A DNA stretch of 64,000 nt from Capitella teleta (Eukaryota; Annelida; Polychaeta; Capitellidae): positions 134,832 through 198,831 of the forward strand of contig KB303545.1 in NCBI GenBank assembly GCA_000328365.1. Reading direction: 5' to 3'. Below the pieces are notes generated by a model. It ran no database searches, was not told where the DNA came from, and worked only from the letters and a program-made list of their open reading frames with translations. A program made the position numbers and the translations under genes. The first letter of the stretch is position 1. Every line of letters starts with the position of its first letter. This document shows, in pieces, positions 11,188 through 22,834 of this stretch.

Positions 11188-11330
11188 TTGCCAAGGATGA
11201 TCAACAACGAAGCAGGCACAGCCAATGTATAACAGTGTTATTGATAATACAGACAGCTCGAGGTACCCCAGCCTCTTCACCTGTCTCCAAAGCCACTGAC
11301 AGAATTCATGGTGTCTAAACTGCTGATTAA
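11188..11330 (-). CDS. Candidate internal exon with a hydrophobic segment
   Basis: Between an acceptor-like TTTCAG (after 11331) and a donor-like CAA followed by GTAATG, the minus strand encodes about 47 residues: FRHHEFCQWLWRQVKRLG and then a hydrophobic stretch ELSVLSITLLYIGCACFVV that could span a membrane, ending DHPWQ. I do not recognise the family. It could belong to the same transcription unit as the exon at 10422-10561, which is a guess. Confidence 0.25.
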
Positions 11331-12075
11331 CTGAAACACCATTGCGCAAATAACCCGTGTGCTCTCACACAACGCAGATTCATTGACAAAACAAACCAGA
11401 GCATGGCTCTCTCCCTCGCAATATGAATTATTAGAACGGCGAAGGAGCATCACAAATTACTATGTTGAAATATGCAAATGCAGGCGCACAGCGCAGTATG
11501 CAGTGGAAATTAAATATTGACAAATAGGAAACTACAAGGAATAAAATAGCTATTAGAACCATTATCTTGATTGTCCATTCTCATATCAATCAGCACGTAC
11601 TACGTAACATCACTACTCACATACGCTTACTGATTTATCTGAACAAATTTACAGGTCGCACAAGGTATGTCTATACATGTGCATGCATAATGTTTGCAGA
11701 TTCTGTGGTATCCGATATCCGGGAAATTCTCCATGGGATATTGGATATTGATTTATCATTATTAATTATCATTTTTTGTCAATAACAAGTACCCTCTTGT
11801 TATACAATTGTATCCTATACTTCTTTAAATAAGTGTAGAGCTCTCAATCACCAAAAGGAATCATGGATTTAAGAGAGGGTTGCTTTTGTGCATTCTTTCC
11901 TGTCGTCGATGAGATTAAATCAGTACCTCAATGTATCTGAACAAAAACTTATCTTTACTGAAAAATAAATCTGAAATAAATGACACACACACGACATATT
12001 CATTAGTCTCATCGCCCAGAATTTACGATTATGTCAAGTTATATAAATGTCTAGATATATACAATAGTAAAATGC
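11331..12075. other. No recognisable gene
   Basis: Downstream flank of the minus-strand GPCR gene. No clear AATAAA for that gene was found. Confidence 0.4.
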
Positions 12076-13641
12076 TCAATATTTACAGGTACTCGGTCGC
12101 ATCCGTTGCAATTGCGTTTTGCTCAATTTTCTCGAGTCTTCCCTTGGATATCTGACACTGAGAGACTTGAGAAGTCGAGCGGACGCCGCTCTGCCCTTGA
12201 CACGCTGGCGGATGAAGGTCATCATAGTGTCAAATATCTTACCAATGGCTTCTCTATCCATCTCCTTCTTCTCCTCGATTGATGACCGACGGTGAAGCGT
12301 CGGTATGCACGACAGCCGGGTGTCCAGAATACTGCCCTGTAAATGAATGTAATGGTGCGGTGTGAAATGCATTGTTTGGCATCGCACCTTCAGATCCTGT
12401 ACCAGAAGGATGTGGTCTGGGTCAATAGTTGTTGTTGACATACACGAGCGATGAAGTCCGTTGACTGCCTCGGTCAAGCTGGCTGTGATCACAAAGGCGT
12501 CCTTCGTGGTCAAGCAGTTGCCATTTTTTAAGAACTGACTCAGTCGTATACTTACTGATGAATAAATACATTGGTCAATATAGTCGATATTGGATATTTA
12601 ATCATTAATTTTTTTACGCCAGCAATTATCTATAAAGTGCTTGTGAATTGACCAAAAAGTCTTCCAAAAGTTACGTCACCTCTTTCTTTGGCTTTCCAGG
12701 AGTTCTCGTGGTCGCTTCTCCAGTTAGCTGACCTTAAGTATAATTATTAGATGTGGCCATTGACCGAGAATGGATTAACTTACGTGCATCTGTTTGACAT
12801 GGAAAGCCAAATCACAGGTAAGAGAATACTTTGAATAGAGGGAAGAGTAAATTTCAACCAGAACCTTGAGGTGTCATTCGGGTAAGATACGTTAAAGACT
12901 TTTAATTACAGCAGTGAAATGGTTTACAATAGTATAATAGCACTTACTTAGTAAGAAGAACAAAGCCCAGCATGCTAGATTACAGAAGCATAACGCGAAA
13001 ATTTGAAACGGTAATTTGGATTGGTCGTACTTGGCACTACAATGTCTACTGACACCCAGACTGCTCAGTATACATGCTACAAGGAGTTGTAGACCATTGG
13101 AAATTATGTAAGCAATGATGACTGCTTTCCATGGTCCAGTTTCAGAGTAGATATGACCAAGAAAAGAACACGATGGGAGCTGGACATTGGTCAGCAGAGG
13201 AATACTGCAGACGATGGCGTTGACCACCCAGGCAAAGACACTCATGGCTATCGTCACTTCGCTAGTCATGGTCACTCTTTGGAATAACGACCGATACACA
13301 TGAATGTTCATCATGAGCAGAGATGTGACGTACGAATTGTACCCATAGAACTGAAGGTACGCACCCATGGCACATGCATGCTTCGGGGCAATGTATTCAT
13401 TATGGTATTCCTTGATGGCCAATGGCAGAGCAGTAACTGTCAAGCTTAAACAAGAGATGAAAGTTGAAGCTGGTAGGTTGATAATCAATATTGATTGATT
13501 TGCTTTAAATCGCCGTCGATGGATGATGACGTAAACTCCCAGTGAAATGTTCAACAGCAAACATCCAATGGTAAAAGTAGAAATTGTCCAAATAGCTTGA
13601 ATCCGTAATTGTGATTCAGTGATGTTGTCGGACTCCTTCAT
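12076..13641 (-). CDS. Rhodopsin-like GPCR, two exons, divergent
   Basis: Exon 1 is 13641-12948 and exon 2 is 12554-12076; the intron has GTAAGTG and ATTCATCAG ends and the phases match, giving 390 residues. I chose the ATG at 13641 because it has a good context (CACCATGA) and the longer frame has no earlier ATG. Hydrophobic segments are visible in order: TM1 (IWTISTFTIGCLLLNISLGV), TM2 (ILIINLPASTFISCLSLTV), TM3 after CAMGAYLQFYGY, TM4 (AMSVFAWVVNAIVCSIPLL), TM5 (AVIIAYIISNGLQLLVACIL), and TM6 (FQIFALCFCNLACWALFFLL) which crosses the splice site. A weak TM7 (FVITASLTEAVNGLH) follows, and then a basic C-tail of about 120 residues. The TM3 end reads MNIHVYRSL where class A receptors have DRY, and no NPxxY is seen. 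A Cys pair (CAM before TM3 and SCSF in loop 2) fits class A. Ligand unknown. Confidence 0.65.
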
Positions 13642-16267
13642 GGTGCACTGAGTGAGATCTAGCTTCTCCCTCGAGTAGATTATGTTACCTGTGTGGATGA
13701 CGCATAATGTAATCAGCAGGTGTGGTAGACATGCCAACAAATCGTGATCATTACGAGGCGAGTGATGATTTGAAATGCGAAACCTTTCCTTTCCGGTACA
13801 TTTTTGGAAAATTTTATAAGTTTATAATTTCACATCGGATTCTGGGATTAAACAAATATCCTTATCTAATCTTAATTTACAAGCTGTGCTTGCCAATACT
13901 AAATTTACTATGCACAGCCAAGCAAGCCGGGGTACTAGTACATTTATGCTCGCGCAGCACGCAGAGGGCACGTTGTCATGCAACAAGGGAAACTCACACA
14001 CCCGCCTAGCCGTCCGCATCCCTTGGGGAAGAAACGGTTGGTGCCTCTGCCCACAAGCGAACACTGAATGCTGCGGATGTTGCACCACGCATAGTGGCTA
14101 AGGAATGATCAGAAGCCGCCAATTCATCTACATGATAACAGTCATCGTGTGTGTATGCAGAATGCCCAATATACCCCGGGTAGAACTGGGCACGCTTAGA
14201 CTGTGGCCTACTTGTTCGAAGCCTGAGAATTATTAATATGCAAATGAAACAAGAATATATATCCTAAAATGATTTGGGAAAGTAAACTAAGTATGCTAAA
14301 AAAATAAAGAGCCACTGAGAGTGACGACATTGACAAATTCCCATATACTATGAATAAACTTATGAATCACCTTGTATCCTTGTAATCATACCCTTCGACT
14401 TACGTATAATAGGAGAATATTTAGTTAAAATGAATTAGCAAACAAGGTCTTCAACGCTTCCCGGTCGCCCGGCAATTTCTTGTTTTATTGCGGAGAAGTT
14501 TTGTCTAGCAAGACATAGTTTTGACTCATGCCCTTCGAAAAAAAGGTTGCTTGTCTTGTGTACTGATGAACTAACTGGTGTGCTGTCATAACAGGTACAA
14601 TCTCCGAAGAGGCGTTCAATTGCAATAACTACATATATTGCTATTATTTTGTAAGGTGTGAATACATCACTATTTGCATCTATAATCAAACTTCAGCGTG
14701 TATACTTCAGCGTATTCTATTGCACACAAGGCAATAATCTGGGAGAAGGGTGACATTCACTTATTGTATTCAATGGTGAAATTGCACAGAGTGGCAACAT
14801 GGCTGTGAGATATTGCTGTTGACCTCCTTAGCTAATAACAAATGACATGGCAATTGTTGGGTTAATTGTGTATTTAAATTAGGGTGATTGGTGTTTTCGC
14901 TGTTTCCACTCTTCAAAGTAGAAGTGAGTTTTTAATGAAACAATTTGGTGCTTTATTCAAATGATTGGTCAAAAATAGCGGCTGTCCGCTTGTGCTTGGA
15001 AGTAATCACGACTCATCCATACAAGCATACAATAACATAATATAATATGCAGGAGCGCTCACTAACTTTTGGGGTTTATTAATAAAACAAGAAGACACTT
15101 CATCGAAGAAGTCAAAGGCTTTTCAAACATCTACCCATGAAGAATGCATGCACACTGACTTCACGCCTCGCTCAGTACGAGTTTTATTAGTTTGGGGTTT
15201 TGTCTTCCGAGCGAGTGTGCTTGGTACTTTGGTTCATTGTTTCTGGCTATGAATAGGTAAAGATGCACGTAAGCTGGCTAGCGTATTTGGCCCAAATTCA
15301 ACATACAACCACGGATAAAAAGATTTTGAATAGACGGCGCTCAATCCATAAAAGTAATACTAATGCACAATTGCATATGATGCGCATGACGCATGACATA
15401 ATTGATTGCTATGAACTTAGTAACATTTAAATGAGACAACACTGTAAACCTATGTATGATTGCAGAAATTCAACTTTTACAATTTTTTATGAAACAAAAA
15501 ATGTGTTCCCTTTCGAAATGCAATAATAGCCCATAATCGCCCTTGAATGCAACATTCATCGCTTCGATTCTTCTAGAGTCAGTGCCGTACCTAAAGCGAT
15601 ATCCTAACAATCCGCATCGATACGCATAGAATCGTGTGTCCATGGTCTAGGTCATTTCTCACTTGATATTGTTAAGGTAGCTTAACTCTGGGTCAAACAA
15701 TAATTCCAATCATGGGTGAATGAACTAATCAATATATTTACAGTCATGCATCTCGTCAAGATTTAGTGCCGCCGATACGAATAAAACGTTACTGCTAGCT
15801 TTAATATTATGTAAAAAAGCGAAGAATCAAGAACAGAAATTGGGAGAAATCCAAGGAGAAACGACAAACAAAATTAGGAGATTGCTCAGAAATGGCCAAG
15901 TGTGGCCTATTTTGGAAAAAGAAAATATTGTTGAATGTTATAATAGTGTTAAGTTAGATTCCAATATCTCCGTGACCAGGTCCCCTCAATTTCGAGGTAT
16001 ATTTTAATGAACTAATTCACGGTACTGTTTCAACTAGTGCTAATTATTAGTTTATTACTCTCTTCCCGAGAATCGTTTCACAGCGTTTGGTATTTGTCGA
16101 AGTGAATGCTCTGGCTTTGCAAACAATTGTTAAAAATTTTGAGCGCTATAAGAGATAATTTACCCAATTGATCATTTAACCCCTCAGCCAACGCACTGCC
16201 ACTTGTAATCAAAGGAATCCTTGGCGGGGTGAGACATCGCCAAAGGGCTTATGCTTTAGGAGTGATT

Positions 16268-16268
<1 letters not shown>
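13642..16268. other. Gene-poor region, part 1
   Basis: About 2.6 kb upstream of the GPCR gene. Open frames near 13722-14101 overlap on both strands without domains. No terminal repeats found. Confidence 0.4.

Positions 16269-16302
<34 letters not shown>
16269..16302. repeat. Poly(A) run
   Basis: An uninterrupted run of about 34 A. It may be the tail of a retroposed sequence lying to its left, but I recognise no body for it. Confidence 0.8.
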
Positions 16303-16303
<1 letters not shown>

Positions 16304-18519
16304 CGCAAGAACTGCATTCACGAAATCAAAAGATCTCCGAAGATATTATTAGCGTGAGATTTTATTGAATATTCCGAGGCCTAGCATTCGGAAAACAAAG
16401 GAAACCGTTGTAGTCAATCTAATTATAGTTTGAATCGAAGACGAACTTTTGCCTGAATTCAAAGGCAGCCGCTTTTAAGCCAACAAACAGCAGGTCTTGG
16501 TGCGAAAACAGGGGCGTGTTCACAAAGATTCGTAACTCTTAGTTTAGCCATTTTTTTTAATCTGGGAATTTAATTTCAAACAAGTCTCAGTGAGTGCTGA
16601 GACTGATCGACAAGTGACGAGACTCACTGGTTCCCTGGTCATATATATATATAATAACACAGGCACACACCGAAGATATTGGTACATCATTGACTGCTAT
16701 TTATAGCAGCATTTAGTCCCGAAAGGGCTTCCCCCGTTTGCTGATCAGCAATGTGATTTTGCGAACAAGTGCGTCGTTTTGCAGTGTGAGGGTGCATGTC
16801 GAAATAAAGTTTAAATACATATAATAATAAGATGATGCCCGGATTCAAAACACAGTTATTTCTCTTATTTCCATCTCCATTTATTTGTTTTACTTATAAT
16901 TTCTTTCACTTTTAACAAACATTTATAAGAATTATGAAATGAAAATTCATGTTATGCAAATCACAATTAGATTATTGGAAAATGTGTTGTATCAAGTTAT
17001 CTATCATAATATGTTCGATCACATTTAGAATGGTGGTAGAAAGCTGAGATGTATACGTTCTATTGGTACGTACACATACAGTAATACAAGAGAAACTCCC
17101 ATAATGATGATAATTAGTATGACTGTATGTTATGACAATCTTAATTATCAGCTAGTGTTTTGGTGATATAATATAATATTTTAGTTAATAATGAAGCAGA
17201 CCAAACACAGAGCTGAGTGAGACATTTAAAAGGTGAGTAAATGCCCGCACAGGCAGCTCTGGGTGTGGCTTATTCGAGATAACAGAAGCAGGGTCTATCA
17301 CTTTATGGCAGTGACTGGCAAAGTATAGAATCGGCAAACACGATCGCCACTTCAGCAAGGCGTTTCAATGTGATTTCTTCAGGTTAAAATTTATTTGAAT
17401 AGTAAATTAGATTCACGAGTATTATAGCTATGAACATAAATTCAATGACATAAGGTTCAACTAGTCGTATTCATCAAATACTGTGAATTAATGTTCACTC
17501 GCCTCGCCTTGTGCGCCACCTTGGGAATTCCGAGTGACGTCATGTGAAACCGAGTGAAATGGATGTACCAAAATAGGGGTTAGCTTTCATCGGTGTGTGC
17601 CGGTGCTTCTTTTCAGTAGCGCCGGAGACCAGTGAAGTGACGAGACTGTCACTTCGATTATTATTTCCGTGAATAAGGCATTAAAAAAGTAAACACTATG
17701 TATAAAAATATTCACAATATGTTTAATGTACTTGTAAATATCGAATAACGTGTATAACGATTCATTTCTACCGATATTTGTGGCGAAATCAACGATTCCA
17801 TATCTTCGCTCAGTTCGCTGCCTCGAACAATTATTGCTTCCAATCATAATGATTATGATGATCATAATGATAATGAGAGCATCCTAAGAGCGTTATGATT
17901 TCACGATTCTCAACCTTCTCTTATTATTTTATTCATAACAACTAAAATAGTCTTTAATTATGCATGTATTCTGTATCTGGTAACAAATGGTCTTGGTAAT
18001 ATTTAAGCAATTAAAATGGTGTATAGAGAGGAAGAATTCATTAAAACGACTGATTTGTGGCTCTAACGCTCTTAATTCATAAGTCGTGTCCTCCATAAGA
18101 CTTTTAGAGTCTTTTTTAAACATAGCATTCTCAGAGTTGAGAATCAATTCTAGGAAATTACTCCCAAAAGTGGTCTTTGAAATATATTTTCAAACTTAAG
18201 TCTTGAGCCTGAGAATCTTTGTTAATACCGCCCAGTGGCGTGTTCTGAATTTTTCGAGGGGATGGTCGAAGCTCATATTCAATAATAATAATGATAATAG
18301 TTTATTGCAGACTAAAATCTATATAAATGCATATGATAAATGAAATATAACAAATAATAATTTAATTGATCCCTTTGTATGATACACATATTTCAAAAAA
18401 GATGAAAAAGAACAATAATAACACAATAAATTCACTATTAATGATCTTCAAAATACTGTTTCCGTTTAATTCTTCATTGATTCATGATTGATCAAATTTC
18501 ATTATGAGCCAGTGGGCAG
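16303..18519. other. Gene-poor region, part 2
   Basis: About 2.2 kb with short AT repeats and an AATAATAATAATGATAATAG stretch at 18283. No supported gene. Confidence 0.4.
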
Positions 18520-18800
18520 TAGGTGGCACTCTTTTGTTCTGCAGAACTGACATGGGCTTTCGTGTCCTCGTCTCCCATTCTGCCATAAGTTGCAGGATTG
18601 ATCGAAAATTGCCTTCATTGAAGTCATTGAAGATGGAACATTAAGAGTGCTTGAATCTCTGTGCCCACATAGAGGGATGCCAATTAAGGCGTCCTTGAAA
18701 TTCGACAGTTTTAATATTTCTGTGAAAAGCTTTTAGATTTCTCAGACGCTCCTCGATCTGCCTCTTGTCGATTTACTTGCGCAACAACGTCATTCCCAGA
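18520..18800 (-). pseudogene. Possible coding relic of a transposase-like protein
   Basis: On the minus strand short frames read NEGNFRSILQLMAEWETRT and HPSMWAQRFKHS, interrupted by stops. NxGNFxxILxL resembles a phrase found in hAT-related DUF4371/ZMYM1-like proteins. The match is short and from memory, so this is weak. Confidence 0.2.
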
Positions 18801-19788
18801 GTCAACGGTTTTCTTTAATATAATTTAAGCCGTGACACAGCCGTCTACTAGTTTTGCCTGATTCTCAGTCATTAAACAACAACAACAACGAAAAAAAAAA
18901 AAAAAAAAAACAACAGCAGAATATAAAAAAAAACCACTCTAATATTTTTGCCATTTAATGTGCCAATGTGTGGCAAATTTACCTCATTCTCAAGTATACT
19001 GGGTAGTTGGGCAAATTCGTTGATTTGTTCAACAGTAAATGGAGTTGTGCGTCGATAAAAGCTTTAGTACCCTGGGGTTTAGGGTGGGAGCTTATGACAT
19101 CATAAGACACCGGAAAGAGTGTGGTAAGAGACTCTTGACTATTTTTTATCTCATTTAATAAGAATTTTGAAGCCGCAAATGGCTCAAACATAACAATATA
19201 TATGTCCTCTGCGTGCCAGAACCAAAGCCTAAAATTTAATTTTTTTTCACTGGTGTTGACCTTTAAATTCCCAATTAAATGACATTAGAAAATTTGTGGA
19301 CAGTCCTTGTGCGATGCCTTATTTACCATGAATATTCCGAGGAGGAGAGGAACGCTGTGTGTCTTAGAATATGACCATACGAACATTCTCGTTCGCATGC
19401 CGATCTTCCTCATATAAAAGTTGTGACTTGTAAGGACGCACCGCACTGCGCAATTACTCACAATACCATCAACGACAACAATATAAAAACAGAATTGTGT
19501 CAGCTGTGCAGCTTGGCAGTGTGATGTATTATTTACGTTGTCACACGATAACCTTGATATTATTTTGAACACACACACTCTACATCTCACGGTACGCAAC
19601 GCTGGAACAAGTAAAACTGATGGGTGTCTCTTTTGACAGCACGCTCAACGCCATAATATTTCTAAACTCGGATCACATCAGCATTGTAATAACCCATAAC
19701 ATGTGAATGAATTGTAGGCACTATTGCACACGTCTCCAAAACCAGTTTAACCTCGTGAAATAATTATGACTTCACATGCAATTTAATT
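18801..19788. other. No recognisable gene
   Basis: Includes an A-rich low-complexity stretch at about 18877-18933. No coding support. Confidence 0.4.
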
Positions 19789-20182
19789 TCAGTTTAAAAG
19801 TTCAAAACAGTTATTCTCGGAATCGGCTGACCATCCTTTAATGCTGGCTTTCCTATAATCGTGGCGTAGGTTAGCCTCACTGAACTCTGCCTCCATCGCA
19901 TTTTTATTCTCCTCCTCTTCCTCCACCTCTTCTTTATACTCATACTCCTCCTCCTCCTCTTCGTCCTCCTCATCAGATTCTACAGTCATTTGCATAAATT
20001 TAAGACCACCTTGTCAATAGTGCCAGAATCAAAGCTTTTGCTCTGCTGATTCTATATGTTCGATTGTTGCCGTGGTAACTATGCACATTTGTATTCTAAG
20101 CCTTTCACTTCCTGTTTCACACTGATTTGGTCAGATTTTCAATTGTTTTCACTCCAAAGGAAGCTGTTTATACCCCCCTGAA

Positions 20183-21178
20183 ATGGGCCGAAAAGCATCA
20201 CTAACGCCAACTAAAAGAGCTCAAATAGTTGCGCTGAATGACTTGGGATACTCAGAACGCAAAATAGCAATGAAACTGACCTGTAGCAAGACTGCAGTCC
20301 ACACAGCTTTGGCGAATCATCGAGTTAGAGGCAGCTACACAGACCAGAAGAGAACAGGAAGACCCCGAAAAACGACCCCCCAAGATGATCGAGTCATCAG
20401 GCGAGCTGTTGTGAAGTCTCCATCCTCTTCCCTGACGAAATTAAGATCAATCTTGCTCGACAGAGGTGTCAGATTGGATAAATCCACCATCTCAAGAAGG
20501 TGCAGCAAAGATTTTGGGCTTAAGTCAAGAATCCCAGCGAGAAAACCACGTCTCACCCCTCTAATGCGACAGAAGCGAATTGCCTTTGCCAAGAAACATC
20601 AGCACTGGACAGCTCAAGACTGGACCAAGGTCATGTTTTCCGATGAATTTACCTTCCAACAGTTTACTGTTCNNNNNNNNNNNNNNNNNNNNNNNNNNNN
20701 NNNNNNNNNNNNNNNNNNNNNNCTGAGGATCCCCATTTGGGGAGGAATCACTAGCAAAGGCACCGCCGGACTTCACTTTCTACCACCTAAAGTGACCATG
20801 AACGGAGAAAGATACAAGAATATGCTCAGAGATGGCCTGAAGAAGCAAATGAAAGAGAAGAAGTGTTCGATCTTCATGCAAGATGGTGCTCCTTGCCACA
20901 GATGCAAGCTTGTCAAGACATACCTCCAGAGTGCCAAGATCAAGCTCCTTGATTGGCCAGGGAACAGTCCAGACCTCAACCCCATCGAGAATTTGTGGAG
21001 CTACATGAAGGACAAAGTTGCTGAGAAACGCCCATCCAATGCTCAAGACTTGAGGAGTGTAATAGAGAAGATTTGGCGAGATAACATCACCCCTGACTAT
21101 TGTGATGCCTTGATCAGAAGCATGCCTCGTAGAATCCAATCCGTTCTATCAAGCAAAGGTGGACACACCAAGTACTGA
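20183..21178 (+). CDS. Tc1 transposase (DD34E)
   Basis: About 331 residues as drawn, including 17 undetermined ones from the 50-N gap; related Tc1 transposases are about 340. The N-terminus carries the paired-like helix-turn-helix DNA-binding region (LTPTKRAQIVALNDLGYSER, then KTAVHTAL) with a GRPRKT hook between the two helix bundles. The DDE catalytic residues are visible: D in VMFSDEFTF, D in FMQDGAPCH, and E in NPIENLW, with 34 residues between the last two (DD34E). The ORF starts at MGRKASLTP, soon after CCCCCTGAA, and ends TKY. It excises and inserts Tc1 at TA dinucleotides. Apart from the gap nothing looks broken; the gap is probably shorter than the true missing sequence, since relatives have about 25 residues there. 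Confidence 0.9.
   Translation: MGRKASLTPTKRAQIVALNDLGYSERKIAMKLTCSKTAVHTALANHRVRGSYTDQKRTGRPRKTTPQDDRVIRRAVVKSPSSSLTKLRSILLDRGVRLDKSTISRRCSKDFGLKSRIPARKPRLTPLMRQKRIAFAKKHQHWTAQDWTKVMFSDEFTFQQFTVXXXXXXXXXXXXXXXXXLRIPIWGGITSKGTAGLHFLPPKVTMNGERYKNMLRDGLKKQMKEKKCSIFMQDGAPCHRCKLVKTYLQSAKIKLLDWPGNSPDLNPIENLWSYMKDKVAEKRPSNAQDLRSVIEKIWRDNITPDYCDALIRSMPRRIQSVLSSKGGHTKY
20673..20722. other. Assembly gap (50 N)
   Basis: Exactly 50 N inside the Tc1 transposase, likely a placeholder of unknown true length. Confidence 0.99.
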
Positions 21179-22029
21179 AATGGATAATTCATAAATGTTT
21201 ATATTGTTCTATTGTCATTATAATTAAAGTTTCTTAAGAAGTATATTATTTTCCTGTTTCCTTCTTTTTTTAGTCATGAAAATCGACTCACAGACTCCAT
21301 ATAATAACTAATAACGCATTCTGACAAAGTGGTCTTAAATTTATGCAAATGACTGTAGGTCACCACCGTTTTCGCCTTCCTCTTCCTCAGGATCAACACA
21401 ATATTCCCATTCTTCTCCATCCTCCTCTTCGCTTCGTCTCTTTCCTGTCTTTATAAATCTCGTCCAGCCTTGCCCGATCAGTTTTTTAACAAGGCCCTTT
21501 TATCCAGACAGCCATCCAAGTCTTTAGTTATGTCAATATCTTTCAGAATCACATAGTTCCACTTCAAATCGTCCATAATTTTCTCATTTCGTAAAACACT
21601 CATCACATCATTGAAGGGCACGTCACAGCAGGCAATCTTCATGTCCTGTGCGTACCACGTAATCTCACACGTCACTGGTTTCCCACTGAACGTACGTTCC
21701 ACAATTCTTTCCTGCGGTTCCGTCAACATCGGTGGTGGGCCATTGGGGCAACTCGTCATAGTCACGGCTTTAATGTTCGCTCGTTTCCCAGATCTCTCCT
21801 TTACGTGATTCACCAGAAATTCCTTCAGCATAGTCCTTAAATTAGTGCACTGATTTGTCTTGTATAATTCCTCCTCCTGCTTTGGATTCTCAGCATCTCT
21901 GAACTCAACCGGCATTGGGACAAATACCCTCACTAAAACGTTGTTCACGACCATCACCGTTATGATAAGTAATGTATGTCAAAAGGATAGTGCATCATGG
22001 TGCTGTCTCCATTAGTAAAGTGTAACAAG

Positions 22030-22330
22030 GCCGGGCGCTGTGTGCGACCGTCTATGGCACTGTATGCAGGATAAAGAATCCTTGAAATTTATCGATAAGT
22101 GTAGGGGGAAACCCCTGTCCCGGGCTTCTGTTCTGACGCCCTTACCACCCGAACGGGTTTGGTGGAGCCGTAAAAACCAATCATGCCTCATGAATGCATT
22201 ATTATCTACGCTATATTACGTCATGTGCTAATCATGTCATTTTGTGCTACCAAAAAAAAAAAAACAAAAACAAAAACAAACAAAAACAAAACAACAAAAA
22301 ACAACAACAACAACAACCCGGTCGATTGAT
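22030..22330 (+). repeat. Dispersed repeat, copy B, with A-rich tail
   Basis: Shares the ordered motifs of the minus-strand copy at 2431-2700 (ATGCAGGATAA, TTTATCGATAAG, GGGGGAAACCCC, TGGAGCCGTAAAAACCA) and runs into an A-rich (CAAAAA)n/(CAA)n tail at 22251-22317. The tail suggests retroposition, i.e. a SINE-like element. Confidence 0.65.
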
Positions 22331-22794
22331 GCAGAATATAATACCATATGTGCTTGGTTGCAAAAGAAACGCTACGATCTGTAAATTGTCAGTTTTTCCC
22401 CCATAATCCTATATTATTTTTGCTGAGTTCAGCTTGATATTTGTGTCCCAGTTGGCACCACACGTTTCAAGATGTCTTCAGAGATATCAGCTTCCACTTC
22501 TCAGTGGTAATTTTGCGTGCCCTGATCGGGCCAAAAGAACTTTAGATTAAAAAATAACAATAATCTGTTTTCACTTATCGATAAAATGTCGCTTCATGGT
22601 TTGCGGCTGGTAAACTTCCCCTCAAAGCGGCGTCTGTGTCATTAGTCAATCAAACTTTTTACTGTTGGTTTTGATCAAGATAAACACACATCTTCACCGT
22701 CAAAACGAATCAAATATTAATTTTCCAGGGTTGATTTCGGGTGATGTTACACCATGTTATGACATCTCACTGCCTGGGAGAGCATGACTCCAGC

Positions 22795-22804
22795 GCCATA
22801 AAAG
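22795..22804 (+). promoter_or_regulatory. Candidate TATA box of the fibrinogen-domain gene
   Basis: CCATAAAAGA lies about 35 bases upstream of the ATG at 22835, leaving room only for a very short 5' leader. Confidence 0.45.
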
Positions 22805-22834
22805 ACGCGAGCGGCCTCAGAGAAACCAATCAAA

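Larger units (their letters stand above)
19983..21355 (+). mobile_element. Tc1 transposon, nearly intact
   Basis: A 1373-bp element flanked by TA on each side (19981-19982 and 21356-21357). The terminal inverted repeats begin CAGTCATTTGCATAAATTTA and match for about 35 bases with one or two differences. A single transposase ORF occupies 20183-21178, and a 50-N gap lies inside it. Length, termini and target site are all typical of Tc1. High similarity of the ends suggests a fairly recent insertion. Confidence 0.95.
19789..21954 (-). pseudogene. Acidic-tailed ORF of unknown family, interrupted by a Tc1 transposon
   Basis: The N-terminal part (21954-21478, about 158 residues from an ATG at 21954) reads VLVRVFVPMPVEF, TCEITWYAQDMKIACCDVPF and so on, and has no domain I know. 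The frame stops at 21478 in a run of six A (TTAAAAAACTG); a one-base shift there opens a further ~40 residues ending in the acidic WEYCVDPEEEEGENGGD at the Tc1 end (21358). On the other side of Tc1 the minus strand continues with ESDEEDEEEEEEYEY, more acidic residues and a C-terminal part ending CFELLN (19980-19789). With a single TA retained, the two acidic parts share one reading frame. So this appears to be one host ORF of roughly 260 residues split by the transposon. Whether the shift in the A run is real or a sequencing error is unknown. Confidence 0.55.
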
